Assembly (NCBI RefSeq): GCF_900103955.1
Contig: NZ_FNIL01000015.1
Span: 1-64,000 of the forward strand
Direction: 5' to 3'
Length of the DNA: 64,000 nucleotides
DNA from: Alkalicoccus daliensis
GTDB lineage: Bacteria > Bacillota > Bacilli > Bacillales > Salisediminibacteriaceae
Shown: positions 25,303-33,567 of the stretch, one piece after another
Layout of the letters: each line of letters opens with the position of its first letter
How positions within the stretch are numbered: position 1 is the stretch's first letter
The notes under the pieces: model-generated
Databases searched by the model: none
What the model was told of the DNA's origin: nothing
What the model saw: the letters and a program-made list of their open reading frames with translations, nothing else
Program-made: the position numbers and the translations under genes

Positions 25303-26406
25303 ATGAACAAAAAAATCAGAGCAGGTATTATTGGTGGATCCATTAATAACGGCTGGGCTAAAGGAACGCATATACCGGCCATACAGCATTTGAATGAGCT
25401 GGAGCTCACGGCAGTTGGCACGAGTAATATGGAGAGTGCGAAAAAAAGCGCGGCAGCTTTTCATGCGGCTCATGCATTTGATAAAGCGGAAGATTTGGCG
25501 CAGCATGCTGATGTGGATATGGTTGTCGTAAGCGTCAACGTGCAGGAACATTATCGTGCAGTAAAAGCGATTCTTCCTGCAGAGAAGCCTATTTATTGTG
25601 AATGGCCATTGGGATCAAATACAGCAGAAGCGCAAGAGATGCAGGATTGGGTGGAGTCCCGGCAATTGAACAATGCGATTGGATTACAGGCCAGGCAAGC
25701 TCCAGCCGTTAATTATGTGAAAGATTTGGTGGCGGAGGGCTATGTCGGAAAAGTGTTGTCTGCTAATTTAAAGATATCTATGGATGTTATGGGAGGCGTA
25801 GGGGATAAAGCCACTGCCTACCTGTATGACCGCAGGGCAGGAGGAAATTTGTTCACTATTGTGGGCGCCCATAACCTGGATGCATTCACCTATATGCTTG
25901 GAGAATTCAAGGAGCTTTCCGCTGTTACCGCCCAGCAGTATCCTCAAGTGGAGTTGGTGGATATCGGGGAAGTCATTGAAAAAACGACAGATGATCAAAT
26001 ATTGATTACAGGAAAATTAGAAAATGACGCCGTAGCGAATGTTCATATACAAGGGGGAGTGAAGCACCAAACCGGTCTTACTCTTGAAATTTTAGGAGAC
26101 AAAGGCACTCTCGTACTCGAGGCACCGGCTTCCATTCAGTTCGGTTCGCACGAGTTGCGGGGGGCTGGCCCGAATGATGCAGCACTGCAGCATTTACCCG
26201 TGCCGGATCATTATTACCAGGCACCTGATTCGCTGAAAAATGATGCAGGCTTTGTGCTGAATGTTGCACAGGCTCATCGGAAGTTTGCCAAAGATATACA
26301 GGAAGGAACCTCCGAGACTCCTGGTTTTGCAGAAGCCGTAAAACTGCACCAGCTGCTTGATACTGTAGAAAGAGCTGCCCAAACAGGAGAACGTCAGTAT
26401 TTATAA
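25303..26406 (+). CDS. Gfo/Idh/MocA-family oxidoreductase (Gal80-like)
   Basis: The protein has 367 residues from ATG 25303, with AAAGGAG nine bases upstream; the GTG at 25297 is too close to it. The N-terminal Rossmann domain begins RAGIIGGSINNGWAKGTHIPAI, a form typical of the Gal80-like subset. It has EKPIYCEWPLGSNTAEA in the place of the usual EKP catalytic motif, with the Lys/Pro pair shifted to CEWPLG. The C-terminal alpha/beta domain is complete. Members oxidise or reduce sugars and inositols with NAD(P), while Gal80-like proteins can be non-catalytic. It follows the nitroreductase by 69 bases and may be co-transcribed. Confidence 0.85.
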   Translation: MNKKIRAGIIGGSINNGWAKGTHIPAIQHLNELELTAVGTSNMESAKKSAAAFHAAHAFDKAEDLAQHADVDMVVVSVNVQEHYRAVKAILPAEKPIYCEWPLGSNTAEAQEMQDWVESRQLNNAIGLQARQAPAVNYVKDLVAEGYVGKVLSANLKISMDVMGGVGDKATAYLYDRRAGGNLFTIVGAHNLDAFTYMLGEFKELSAVTAQQYPQVELVDIGEVIEKTTDDQILITGKLENDAVANVHIQGGVKHQTGLTLEILGDKGTLVLEAPASIQFGSHELRGAGPNDAALQHLPVPDHYYQAPDSLKNDAGFVLNVAQAHRKFAKDIQEGTSETPGFAEAVKLHQLLDTVERAAQTGERQYL

Positions 26407-26507
26407 AACCTCTTAGAATTTTTGCACTAATGCGTTGCTTCCTGCATCTTTCAGGGTAAAAGGTTATTAAACAGTTAAACGGTACTGATGTTAAGGAGGA
26501 TGCTATT

Positions 26508-27485
26508 TTGAAGGTCACCCACAAAATGGTGGATAAGCAGCTGCGGACAAGAGGGATGCTGTTTAATTTATTAGTGAAAAAATCAAATGAAGAAAAATTT
26601 ATAGCGTCTATGCATCATTCAAAGAAACGAATGGAAAAATCGTTTCGCGGAAAGGATGTCAAAGGGCTGGACTGCAGTGAAGACTGGGTAAAGAGAAGCG
26701 ATGGTTCGAGTATTCGCGTACGAATTTACCGGCCGCTTCATCAGGTAGAAGATGTTCCCGGCGTATTATGGCTGCACGGCGGTGGGTATGCACAGGGATT
26801 GCCTGAAATGAGCGGGGAAATGTACAAGCGGTTGATACAAGCGGGGGATTGTGTGATTGTCGCTCCTGACTACCGTTTGTCCATTGAAGCACCTTATCCT
26901 GCGGCGCTTGAAGACGCTTATGATGTCTTATTATGGATGAAAGACAATGCGCATGAGCTGGGAATTCGTAATGATCAACTGATGGCAGGGGGAGAGAGTG
27001 CCGGCGGTGGCTTAACGGCGGCGCTGACACTTTATGCCAGAGATAAAGGAGAAGTAAATATTGCCTTTCAAATGCCGCTTTATCCGATGATCGATGATCG
27101 AATGGTGACAGAATCTGCAAGAGAGAATAATGCGTATATCTGGGATACAAAAATGAACCGCTGGGCTTGGAAATTATACCTGGGAGATTTATATGGAAAA
27201 GAAGTACCTGTATACGCAGCCCCCGCAAGAGCGGAAGATTACAGCAGTCTGCCGCCAGCTGCTACCTTTGTCGGTGATATCGAACCGTTCCGGGATGAGA
27301 CGATCACATACGTTGAAAACTTAAAGCAGAATGGAACGCCGGTGGACTTTGAAATATACAAAGGAGCTTTTCACGGATTCGATATTATTCACCCGAAAGC
27401 GAAAATAAGCAGGGATGCGAGAGACTTTTTAATGAATGCATTTCAATATGCGGTGAAGCATTATTTTGCTGCCCAGAAAAAATAA
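26508..27485 (+). CDS. Alpha/beta hydrolase, HSL-type esterase
   Basis: The 325-residue protein starts at TTG 26508, seven bases after AAGGAGGA. It has the hormone-sensitive-lipase signature HGGGYAQG (oxyanion hole), GGESAGGGLTAAL with the nucleophile Ser, VGDIEPFRDET with the catalytic Asp, and GAFHGFD with the catalytic His. Substrates are usually short acyl esters, including lactones and xenobiotic esters. It closes the set of redox genes that follow marR, with a 100-base gap before it and a terminator after it. Confidence 0.9.
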   Translation: MKVTHKMVDKQLRTRGMLFNLLVKKSNEEKFIASMHHSKKRMEKSFRGKDVKGLDCSEDWVKRSDGSSIRVRIYRPLHQVEDVPGVLWLHGGGYAQGLPEMSGEMYKRLIQAGDCVIVAPDYRLSIEAPYPAALEDAYDVLLWMKDNAHELGIRNDQLMAGGESAGGGLTAALTLYARDKGEVNIAFQMPLYPMIDDRMVTESARENNAYIWDTKMNRWAWKLYLGDLYGKEVPVYAAPARAEDYSSLPPAATFVGDIEPFRDETITYVENLKQNGTPVDFEIYKGAFHGFDIIHPKAKISRDARDFLMNAFQYAVKHYFAAQKK

Positions 27486-27571
27486 AAAGCGGTTATTAAG
27501 TCTAGGCAGGACAGAAATGATGCCTCCTTCGGATGTTAAACAGAGAATTGTTCCAACCCATAAGCAAAAGT

Positions 27572-27600
27572 AACCCTCACGACGGTGAGGGTTGTTTTTA
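27572..27600 (+). terminator. Intrinsic terminator after esterase gene
   Basis: AACCCTCAC pairs with GTGAGGGTT around GACG, followed by GTTTTTA. Confidence 0.85.
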
Positions 27601-27712
27601 TTAGAAACATCACAAATGATACCAATTAAAAAAAACTATGATTATTTAGATGATACATACGGAGATTTAAATTATTTATTTAATAATAAAGCTCTATTAA
27701 TGCTCGTTGTTG

Positions 27713-28150
27713 ATAAGAGAAAATTTCGCTGCAACTCGGCCGGCTTGCCGTGGACGAGCTCCTCAGCTTCCTCGCTGCGCTGCGGGGTCTTCCCAGCTCG
27801 TTCTTCCACAGGCGTCCGCCGGTTTCCGCTCCGTTCTTCTCTTTGAAAAACAAAAGAAAGAGATTGTTTTTATAACAAGTTTTTCTATCAATAAAATGAA
27901 GAGAAGGCGATTTTCAAGACGCCTGCGGAAAAAGAAAGCGTGAAGATCAAAGGTTCGTCTCGCACTGCAGACGAACTCGTAAAGCAGGGGGCAGCCAGCC
28001 GGGCTCTCGAATCTAAGCAAGACGGTATTTGTTTTGCTTGGATTGGCTGCGCGGAACCCTGCTTATTTCGAAGGGATAGCTGAAGGATTTCTCCGCGGCA
28101 AGCGAAGAAAAAAGAGCCGCAGGCATACCTTTCTTACATCAACATCAGCC
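27713..28150. repeat. Dispersed non-coding repeat, copy B (longest)
   Basis: It shares the 39- and 43-base identical blocks with copy A (1044-1256), with about 120 extra bases between them. The last 25 bases (GAAGAAAAAAGAGCCGCAGG at 28104) also match copy C at 38.8 kb. It contains an internal inverted pair: TTCCACAGGCGTC near 27805 faces GACGCCTGCGGAA near 27918. G+C-rich stretches contrast with the surrounding A+T-rich DNA. Short open frames across it are not conserved. Confidence 0.75.
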
Positions 28151-28343
28151 TTTAATAGAGCCAAAAATAAAAATCCAAGGCTTTAAAAACGGAAGACTGA
28201 CTTTTCACAGAGACGGAGATATAGAAATGATAGTGTATATTCCTGACTCATACACATTGAAGCTTTAGAGCGCTTCTATACGCTATGCTGCAGCATAAAT
28301 CAGTTATGTATTAACGAAAGATAGTTTTGGTAGATTGGAATTA
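28151..28343. other. Intergenic, no feature recognised
   Basis: About 190 bases between repeat copy B and the minus-strand small membrane protein gene. Nothing recognisable was seen. Confidence 0.3.
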
Positions 28344-28640
28344 TTATTTTCCAATGTTTTCGACCCATTCGAGCAGCTGCTTTTTAGGATAATACACGCT
28401 GTTATTAATAATGATGTGAGGAATATCAGCATGTTCTCTAAGTAATGCCTCTACATCCTTTTTCTCGATTCCCAGTGTGTGATGTACATGTTTTTCATGA
28501 ATGAGTTCTCTTTCATCTTCCTCCGTGAAATAATCCATTGTATTTTTAGCCTCAGGATTTTTAAAATTTTTCAGTCCATCCCCAATAAAATAAGCAGCTG
28601 CAGCCAGTCCGATGGCAAGCCAGAAAAAAGTTAGTTCCAT
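28344..28640 (-). CDS. Small membrane protein with HTH_17-like C-terminus
   Basis: The protein has 98 residues. A single N-terminal membrane helix (about 4-22, FFWLAIGLAAAAYFIGDGL) is followed by a charged linker and KKDVEALLREHADIPHIIIN then NSVYYPKKQLLEWV. That end looks like the second half of an excisionase/MerR-type helix-turn-helix (pattern IPHIKIGxRYYxPKxxLLEWI). Whether it binds DNA is unknown; the membrane tether would be unusual. GAGGATCT lies upstream of ATG 28640. It is a single gene in an accessory-looking region. Confidence 0.6.
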   Translation of the reverse strand: MELTFFWLAIGLAAAAYFIGDGLKNFKNPEAKNTMDYFTEEDERELIHEKHVHHTLGIEKKDVEALLREHADIPHIIINNSVYYPKKQLLEWVENIGK

Positions 28641-28843
28641 AAGAGATCCTCATTTCCTTAGATGATTTTGATTTTATTTTAACATAAATTACCATAGTTA
28701 CCACTGGAACTTAGTGAATTACATTTTTAGGAATGATAAACTTATTGTAAAGAGTAGATAGAATTCCTGGATCTGCATTTCATTATTTTACAGCTGAAAA
28801 AGCTAAGTTATAGTATTAAAAACGATTTGAGGAGTTGGGAGTA

Positions 28844-29383
28844 GTGGATAAGAAAGAAGCAGCAAAAACCATGGTTCATTTGGAAGAACATAGCGCCCAT
28901 TGGGAAGCGCAGTATAGTCATGAGAAGAATAAAATTATGGATATTATTGGTGATGAAGTTGATACTATTGAACATATTGGAAGTACCGCTGTAAAAGACC
29001 TAAAAGCTAAACCGATTAATGATATTATGGTCGGGATAAAAGAATTAAAACTTGCACCAGATCTTATCGATCCATTAAGTGAAATAGGGTTCGAGTATGT
29101 CCGAAAAGATGAATTTCCTGACAGGGGATTTTTCAGAAAGGGATCTTGGGGAAACGGTACTTGTCATTTACATCTTGTTGAAACAAAGAGTACAGAGTGG
29201 AAGGAAAAATTATTATTTCGAGAGTATCTTAGAAATTATCCAGATGTAGCAAATGAATACGAATTGCTTAAAAGTAAACTTGCTGCGGAATATAAGAATG
29301 ACAGAAGTTCCTATACTCAAAAGAAAGAACCTTTTATTCAAGATATTATTAAAAGAGCTAAAAGAAGTATTGAATGTTTTTAG
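28844..29383 (+). CDS. GrpB-family (nucleotidyltransferase-fold) protein
   Basis: The protein has 179 residues from GTG 28844, which lies nine bases after TGAGGAG. The GrpB/UPF0157 signature IEHIGSTAVKDLKAKPINDI (usually HxGSTAVPGLxAKPIIDI) is at about 44-63. RGFFRKGSWGNGTCHLHLVE and LFREYLRNYPDVANEYELLK follow, as in the family. The fold is that of nucleotidyltransferases, with some members fused to dephospho-CoA kinase; the reaction is unproven. The usual Pro-Gly after GSTAV is Lys-Asp here. Confidence 0.85.
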   Translation: MDKKEAAKTMVHLEEHSAHWEAQYSHEKNKIMDIIGDEVDTIEHIGSTAVKDLKAKPINDIMVGIKELKLAPDLIDPLSEIGFEYVRKDEFPDRGFFRKGSWGNGTCHLHLVETKSTEWKEKLLFREYLRNYPDVANEYELLKSKLAAEYKNDRSSYTQKKEPFIQDIIKRAKRSIECF

Positions 29384-29520
29384 CATCCTAAAAATTCCTG
29401 AGAATTATACGGTAAATATTCTCTTATCTTTTCTAAAATTAAACCCAGAGCACTGCAGCTCACCAATAAAACTAGCCCAGCAAATAGAATTAGTAAGAAG
29501 CGAACAAGGGAGAGATCAAA

Positions 29521-30021
29521 ATGGTAGTAAGAGAAATAGAAACCAATGATGTAGAAAAGTTAGCAAGCCTTATAAAAAAGGTAGATAGCAGCTCTGCTTA
29601 TATGCTTTGGGAAGCTGGTGAAAGAAATATTCAATCAGATACCCAACTTAAAATGATTGAGAACCTAAAGAAAGCAGAAAACTCGACCATGCTTGTGGCA
29701 GAAAAAGAAAATGAGTTGGTTGGCTACTTATTAGCTGTAGGCGGAAATGCTCGCCGCAATAAACATTTGGCGTATGTTGTAATAGGGATATTGAAAGACT
29801 TTAGAGGAAAAGGAATCGGAAAACAGCTGTTTCAAAAATTAGAGCAATGGAGTGTGAATCAACAAATACGCAGGTTAGAACTAACAGTAGTAACGAAAAA
29901 TGAAGAAGCAATATCTTTATATAGGAAAATGGGATTTGAAGTGGAGGGAACGAAAAGAAACTCTTTACGAATTGAGGACAAATTCGTTGATGAGTTTTAT
30001 ATGTCGAAGCTTTTACGTTAG
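29521..30021 (+). CDS. GNAT-family N-acetyltransferase
   Basis: This 166-residue GNAT protein has ELVGYLLAVGGNARRNKHLAYVVIGILKDFRGKGIGKQLFQKLEQW with the acetyl-CoA loop RGKGIG, and LELTVVTKNEEAISLYRKMGFEVEGTKRNSLRIEDKFVDEFYMSKLL as the C-terminal strand and helix. This pattern is close to ribosomal-protein/antibiotic-type GNATs (RimI/RimJ-like, YhdJ). The acceptor is unknown. GGGAGAG precedes ATG 29521. The 137-base gap to grpB holds nothing recognised. Confidence 0.87.
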   Translation: MVVREIETNDVEKLASLIKKVDSSSAYMLWEAGERNIQSDTQLKMIENLKKAENSTMLVAEKENELVGYLLAVGGNARRNKHLAYVVIGILKDFRGKGIGKQLFQKLEQWSVNQQIRRLELTVVTKNEEAISLYRKMGFEVEGTKRNSLRIEDKFVDEFYMSKLLR

Positions 30022-30272
30022 TGGTCCTAATTCATCAATGTATTCAGATTGCTGTATATGCAATAAATAAGCAAGGATTAGAGATTTGGGTATTTATAGG
30101 ATTTGAAAAATAGGATAAGAGAACTTTTAAAGATAAAGTATGTGATAGCTTAAAAACAAAAAATATATTGTTAGAAGTGTTGTCTTTGATAATATTCTCT
30201 TTAAAAAATTATGATGCTCTAATATTTTTTGTGACTTCGACCACAGTTCCACCTTTTTAATTTATGAATTGA
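30022..30272. other. Intergenic, no feature recognised
   Basis: About 250 A+T-rich bases downstream of the GNAT gene; nothing recognisable before the shared terminator. Confidence 0.3.
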
Positions 30273-30316
30273 AAAAACACTAAAATCCTCAGTTTTAGAA
30301 GTCTTTAGTGTTTGAA
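30273..30316. terminator. Bidirectional terminator between convergent genes
   Basis: AAAACACTAAA pairs with TTTAGTGTTT, with an inner AAAATCC...TTTTAGA loop. It lies between the plus-strand GNAT gene and the minus-strand VOC gene. Confidence 0.6.
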
Positions 30317-30380
30317 GGATAATTTAATTGTTAACAGTATTTTAAAATTCCTACCTATTCTCCAGTACTTAGAAGAGTCT

Positions 30381-30839
30381 CTATTTCTCTAATAACTCTT
30401 CCCATTCTAAAATTGAAAGTTTATCATTGACATCTTTTAAGTGGGAGGGAACGTCTACGTAACACATAAATTCTAAGCTGTTTTTATCCGGATCTTCAAA
30501 ATAAACTGAAGCATTCCCTTGATAAGGCCTTACGAAAGGTTCTATTGATTTTCTATTACCAAAAGGAACTATTGATACTCTCTTATTTTCAAGCCATGCT
30601 AAAGCATTTTTCATGTCTTCATAATCTATTGTAAAAGCTATATGTTTTAAAGAGGGGTGATATGAAGTTTTATACTCCTCTCCTTCCCAAAGTCCTAACC
30701 AACTTTCTTTCTTAACAATCCAAAAAAAAGCGGAACTATTGTTTCGCCAAGCAATCTCTAAGCCTAATTTCTGATAAAAATCAATAGATTGTTCCAAGTC
30801 GCTTACAGGTAAATGTGCTTCATACAATCCTTTTATCAT
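30381..30839 (-). CDS. VOC-family (glyoxalase/fosfomycin-resistance fold) protein
   Basis: The protein has 152 residues from ATG 30839, directly after AGGAGGATGT. An upstream in-frame ATG at 30908 lies before the ribosome site and is rejected. Two beta-alpha-beta-beta-beta modules are visible. The first begins LYEAHLPVSDLEQSIDFYQKLGLEI with a metal-type His. The second carries LKHIAFTIDYEDMKNALAWL, ending SVYFEDPDKNSLEFMCY with the last metal Glu. Members include glyoxalases, dioxygenases and thiol transferases to fosfomycin; the reaction here cannot be assigned. Confidence 0.85.
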   Translation of the reverse strand: MIKGLYEAHLPVSDLEQSIDFYQKLGLEIAWRNNSSAFFWIVKKESWLGLWEGEEYKTSYHPSLKHIAFTIDYEDMKNALAWLENKRVSIVPFGNRKSIEPFVRPYQGNASVYFEDPDKNSLEFMCYVDVPSHLKDVNDKLSILEWEELLEK

Positions 30840-30964
30840 ACATCCTCCTAATATTAAATGAAATTTGAAATCAAAACTAATAATACAATATTTTTCCATA
30901 TTAAACAAATGAAATTTGATGATTAATTAATATATAAAGCATCAATTATAGGAATAATAAAATT

Positions 30965-31261
30965 ATGCTTCTAGAAACAACCGAGATGGTAAACGGTTGG
31001 GCTGCTGAAGGATATTTAGGTGTTAATATAGAAACCGCTACTACATTCGCAATTGCGAAGAAATTCAATAAAAAAGCAATAAGCTTGTTAAATCTGTCAG
31101 ACCATCTAATTCCTGGAGAGACTTTATATTCATATACAAAAGAAAGAGAAAAATTAGAAATGGAATTGGACAAAAAGAAAAGGGGTGTAGCGTGGTACAT
31201 ATCGACAGTCGCTGATACATTGTATGATGAAATAAATGGAAAGCATTATAAGCTTTCCTAA
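30965..31261 (+). pseudogene. Nucleoside phosphorylase, C-terminal remnant
   Basis: The 98 residues ETTEMVNGWAAEGYLGVNIE then TATTFAIAKKFNKKAISLLNLSDHL match the C-terminal third of PNP/UDP-type uridine phosphorylases (the E-M/I-E-T active-site strand and the SDH loop). The phosphate- and ribose-binding N-terminal two thirds are missing, and the 120 bases upstream contain no trace of them. No ribosome site precedes the ATG. It is best read as a 5'-truncated gene. Confidence 0.65.
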
Positions 31262-31269
31262 GAACCTCT

Positions 31270-31316
31270 AAGAATCCCAAAAGCTTTGTATAGATAAAGC
31301 AGAGGGGATCTTTTTC
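31270..31316 (+). terminator. Intrinsic terminator
   Basis: ATCCC...GCTTT and AAAGC...GGGAT nest to a hairpin followed by CTTTTTCT. Confidence 0.6.
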
Positions 31317-31438
31317 TCTGTATAGCTGTTTCCATTTAACTCCTTAGTCAATGACATAGCTGCCGCGCCACGAACCAGCACAATTATCCTTTGATTATAA
31401 AAATTTTAAAAATAAAAAATGAAGGGTGAGATGAGTGT

Positions 31439-31939
31439 ATGACAAAATATATTAAAATTAGTTTGGCTCAGCGAGGTGTTTCCTGTATTGCTAGACTTTT
31501 GGAAGAAGAGGCTCCAAGAACTTGTGAAGCAGTCTGGGAAGCTCTTCCACAAAGCGGTCAAGTTTATCATGCGAAGTACGCTCATAACGAAATTTACAAT
31601 ATGGTACCTCCTTTTCCTGAAAAAGAGATCGGATTGGAAAACTCTACGGTAACTCCAATTCCTGGGGACGTTTGTTATTTTTACTTTCAATCAGGTCAAT
31701 TGGATAAAGCTTTTAAAGAAGAGAAAAACATTTCTCATCTACCAGGAGTAGTAGATTTAGCTGTTTTTTATGGAAGAAACAATTTACTGTTGAATGGAGA
31801 TATTGGCTGGGTACCGGGAAATGTATTCGCAACGATTGAAGAAAACCTTCCGGCTATGGCAGAAGCATGTAACGATGTATGGTTTGCGGGAGCGAAGGGG
31901 GAACAGTTAATTTATGAACGATATGAATATAATAAGTAG
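31439..31939 (+). CDS. DUF3830-family (cyclophilin-like fold) protein
   Basis: This 166-residue protein contains the DUF3830 pattern: the start KYIKISLAQRGVSCIARLLEEEAPRTCEAVWEALP, then HAKYAHNEIYNMVPPFP, PGDVCYFYF, and VDLAVFYGRNNLLLNGDIGWVPGNVFATI. The family has a cyclophilin-like barrel related to DUF3237/DUF369-type proteins and is often near hydantoinase or amidohydrolase genes, none of which is present here. Function is unknown. The GTGAGATGAG region is a modest ribosome site; the start at 31439 is likely. Confidence 0.75.
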   Translation: MTKYIKISLAQRGVSCIARLLEEEAPRTCEAVWEALPQSGQVYHAKYAHNEIYNMVPPFPEKEIGLENSTVTPIPGDVCYFYFQSGQLDKAFKEEKNISHLPGVVDLAVFYGRNNLLLNGDIGWVPGNVFATIEENLPAMAEACNDVWFAGAKGEQLIYERYEYNK

Positions 31940-32235
31940 CACAGGTACGCATACAATAATAAATCCGTAAAAAAGGGGGCCTCACTAGTAATTGATGTGC
32001 GAAATAAGGAAAAAAATAGTGGGGGACAAATTAAGAATCCTGTTCTGTGCAACAGCAATCATTAACCGTCCTGGCATGGTATAGCTTTACTGAAAACTGT
32101 CTACAAATAAGTTCCTAATAATTCTTGAACTCTTTTTCGATGACCGTCCATATGAAAAATTTCTCTATTTCTTTTTCACCCAGTCACCTTTCACTCGAAA
32201 CTTATTAATATATAGCCCAATACGTTCATTAAAGT
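31940..32235. other. Intergenic upstream of the defence cassette
   Basis: About 300 bases without a supported gene. The next 170 bases hold the palindromic array listed separately. Confidence 0.3.
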
Positions 32236-32252
32236 ATGTGTAATTATGCGAA

Positions 32253-32345
32253 CGTTCGAAAAGTAAAAATAAACTTTTTTGAACTTATAATTTTCGAAAA
32301 ATTATACCGAGATTTGCCGTTCGAGAAAGTGTACTTTTTCGAACG
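32253..32345. repeat. Nested palindromes with repeated TTCGA motifs ahead of SIR2-HerA
   Basis: CGTTCGAAAAGTA (32253-32265) is inverted as TACTTTTTCGAACG (32332-32345) with one extra T. Between them lies a second palindrome centred on TTTTCGAAAA (32291-32300), flanked by ATAA and TTAT, and a further TTCGAGAAAG at 32320. Four TTCGA-type motifs fall within about 95 bases. This looks like an operator array or structured leader about 100-180 bases before the SIR2 start. Confidence 0.6.
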
Positions 32346-32436
32346 AATAAATATTCAACCAAAACAGTTCACTCGAGTTCCAAATTTTGTTAAAGTTAAT
32401 CTGACAGTTTATTTTTAATATGAAGGAGGTTTTTTA

Positions 32437-33567
32437 ATGATAGAAGAAAGAATGAGAAAAAAGATGTTTTATTGGAGAGGGAAAGAGGACAAACTAAGCC
32501 ATTTAGAATTCGATCAACAAATTCAAGAAATTTCAAAGTTCATTCAACAACAATGTAAAAGTGAAAATTTACATTTTTTGATAGGATCAGGTTGCTCTCT
32601 CCCTCATGTGCCATTAATGAGCAAAACGTTTGATAATATAAAATCAAATACTGAAATTAGTTCATGTCTTGGTGATTATGCAGAAAGTAACGATATAGAA
32701 GGATATTTAAATTGGTTAAAGAATGCAATGACATTTTTACAAAGTGGAGATGAATACAACAAATACGCAAAAGCTTTTAAAAAAACAAAGGAAAGCTTGT
32801 TATTGACAATCCCTAAATCTTATACTGGCTTATCAGAAGCAGAAAATATTAAACTCATCACAACCTCCGATAATTATAAGAAATTTTATAATAGCATATT
32901 GAGTCATAGAGAATACAAAGACTTTACTCCTATAAACATATTCACTACAAATTATGATTTGTATAATGAAATTGCAATGGAGCAAAATGGTATTCATTAT
33001 GCCAATGGTTTTAGAGGGTTAATTAATAGAACATTCGATCCTCAGAACTATAGAATGAGACTAGTTGATGATGAGAATAGGTACAAAGAGAAATGGACAA
33101 CAGTTAAGAGATTTATAAAATTACATAAAATCCATGGATCAATAGATTGGAATTACGATACTAATTTAAAGACTATCGTTCAATCATCTAACTCTTTGTC
33201 AAAAGAAGGAAATGAGAACGTAATGATCTATCCTACAATTAACAAACACTTAGAAACTCAACAATCACCTTATTCAGAGCTTATGAGAGAATTTACAATC
33301 AACTTACAAAAAAGAGATTCAACTTTAATAGTGATAGGATATGGATTTCCGGATTCACATATTAATCAATTAATATCTCAAGCTTTAAACAATGACGACT
33401 TTAATCTCATAGTGTTTGGCGACAAGACAGAACAAAATGCCAAAGAGTTTTATAATGAGAACAAGGACAGAAATAATTTTCATTTTATAGAAGGAAATTA
33501 TAATAACAATAAAGATGGCCACCATTTTAATAATGTTATTAAATTTTTAGGTGGGTTTAAATTATGA
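32437..33567 (+). CDS. SIR2-family NADase, effector of a SIR2-HerA defence cassette
   Basis: This 376-residue protein is of the SIR2_2 type. FLIGSGCSLP (47-56) is the dinucleotide-binding loop, FTTNYDLYNE (169-178) contains Asn172, and KIHGSIDWNY (231-240) contains the catalytic-type His233. VIGYGFPDSHINQLI (299-313) closes the fold. Known proteins of this type hydrolyse NAD+ during phage infection and cause abortive infection. The next gene, a HerA ATPase, overlaps by 4 bases (ATGA), which fixes the pair as SIR2-HerA. The strong site GAAGGAGG precedes ATG 32437. A+T-rich codon use (AAA, AAT, ATA, AGA) stands out from the neighbours and suggests transfer. Confidence 0.9.
   Translation: MIEERMRKKMFYWRGKEDKLSHLEFDQQIQEISKFIQQQCKSENLHFLIGSGCSLPHVPLMSKTFDNIKSNTEISSCLGDYAESNDIEGYLNWLKNAMTFLQSGDEYNKYAKAFKKTKESLLLTIPKSYTGLSEAENIKLITTSDNYKKFYNSILSHREYKDFTPINIFTTNYDLYNEIAMEQNGIHYANGFRGLINRTFDPQNYRMRLVDDENRYKEKWTTVKRFIKLHKIHGSIDWNYDTNLKTIVQSSNSLSKEGNENVMIYPTINKHLETQQSPYSELMREFTINLQKRDSTLIVIGYGFPDSHINQLISQALNNDDFNLIVFGDKTEQNAKEFYNENKDRNNFHFIEGNYNNNKDGHHFNNVIKFLGGFKL

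Noticed and set aside
27592-27943. Open frames of 78-85 codons in repeat copy B
   Set aside because: Same repeat argument; composition is that of G+C-rich non-coding repeat, with no ribosome sites.
32236-32418. 60-codon open frame ahead of the SIR2 gene
   Set aside because: No ribosome site, A+T-driven composition, and the stretch is better explained by nested palindromes.
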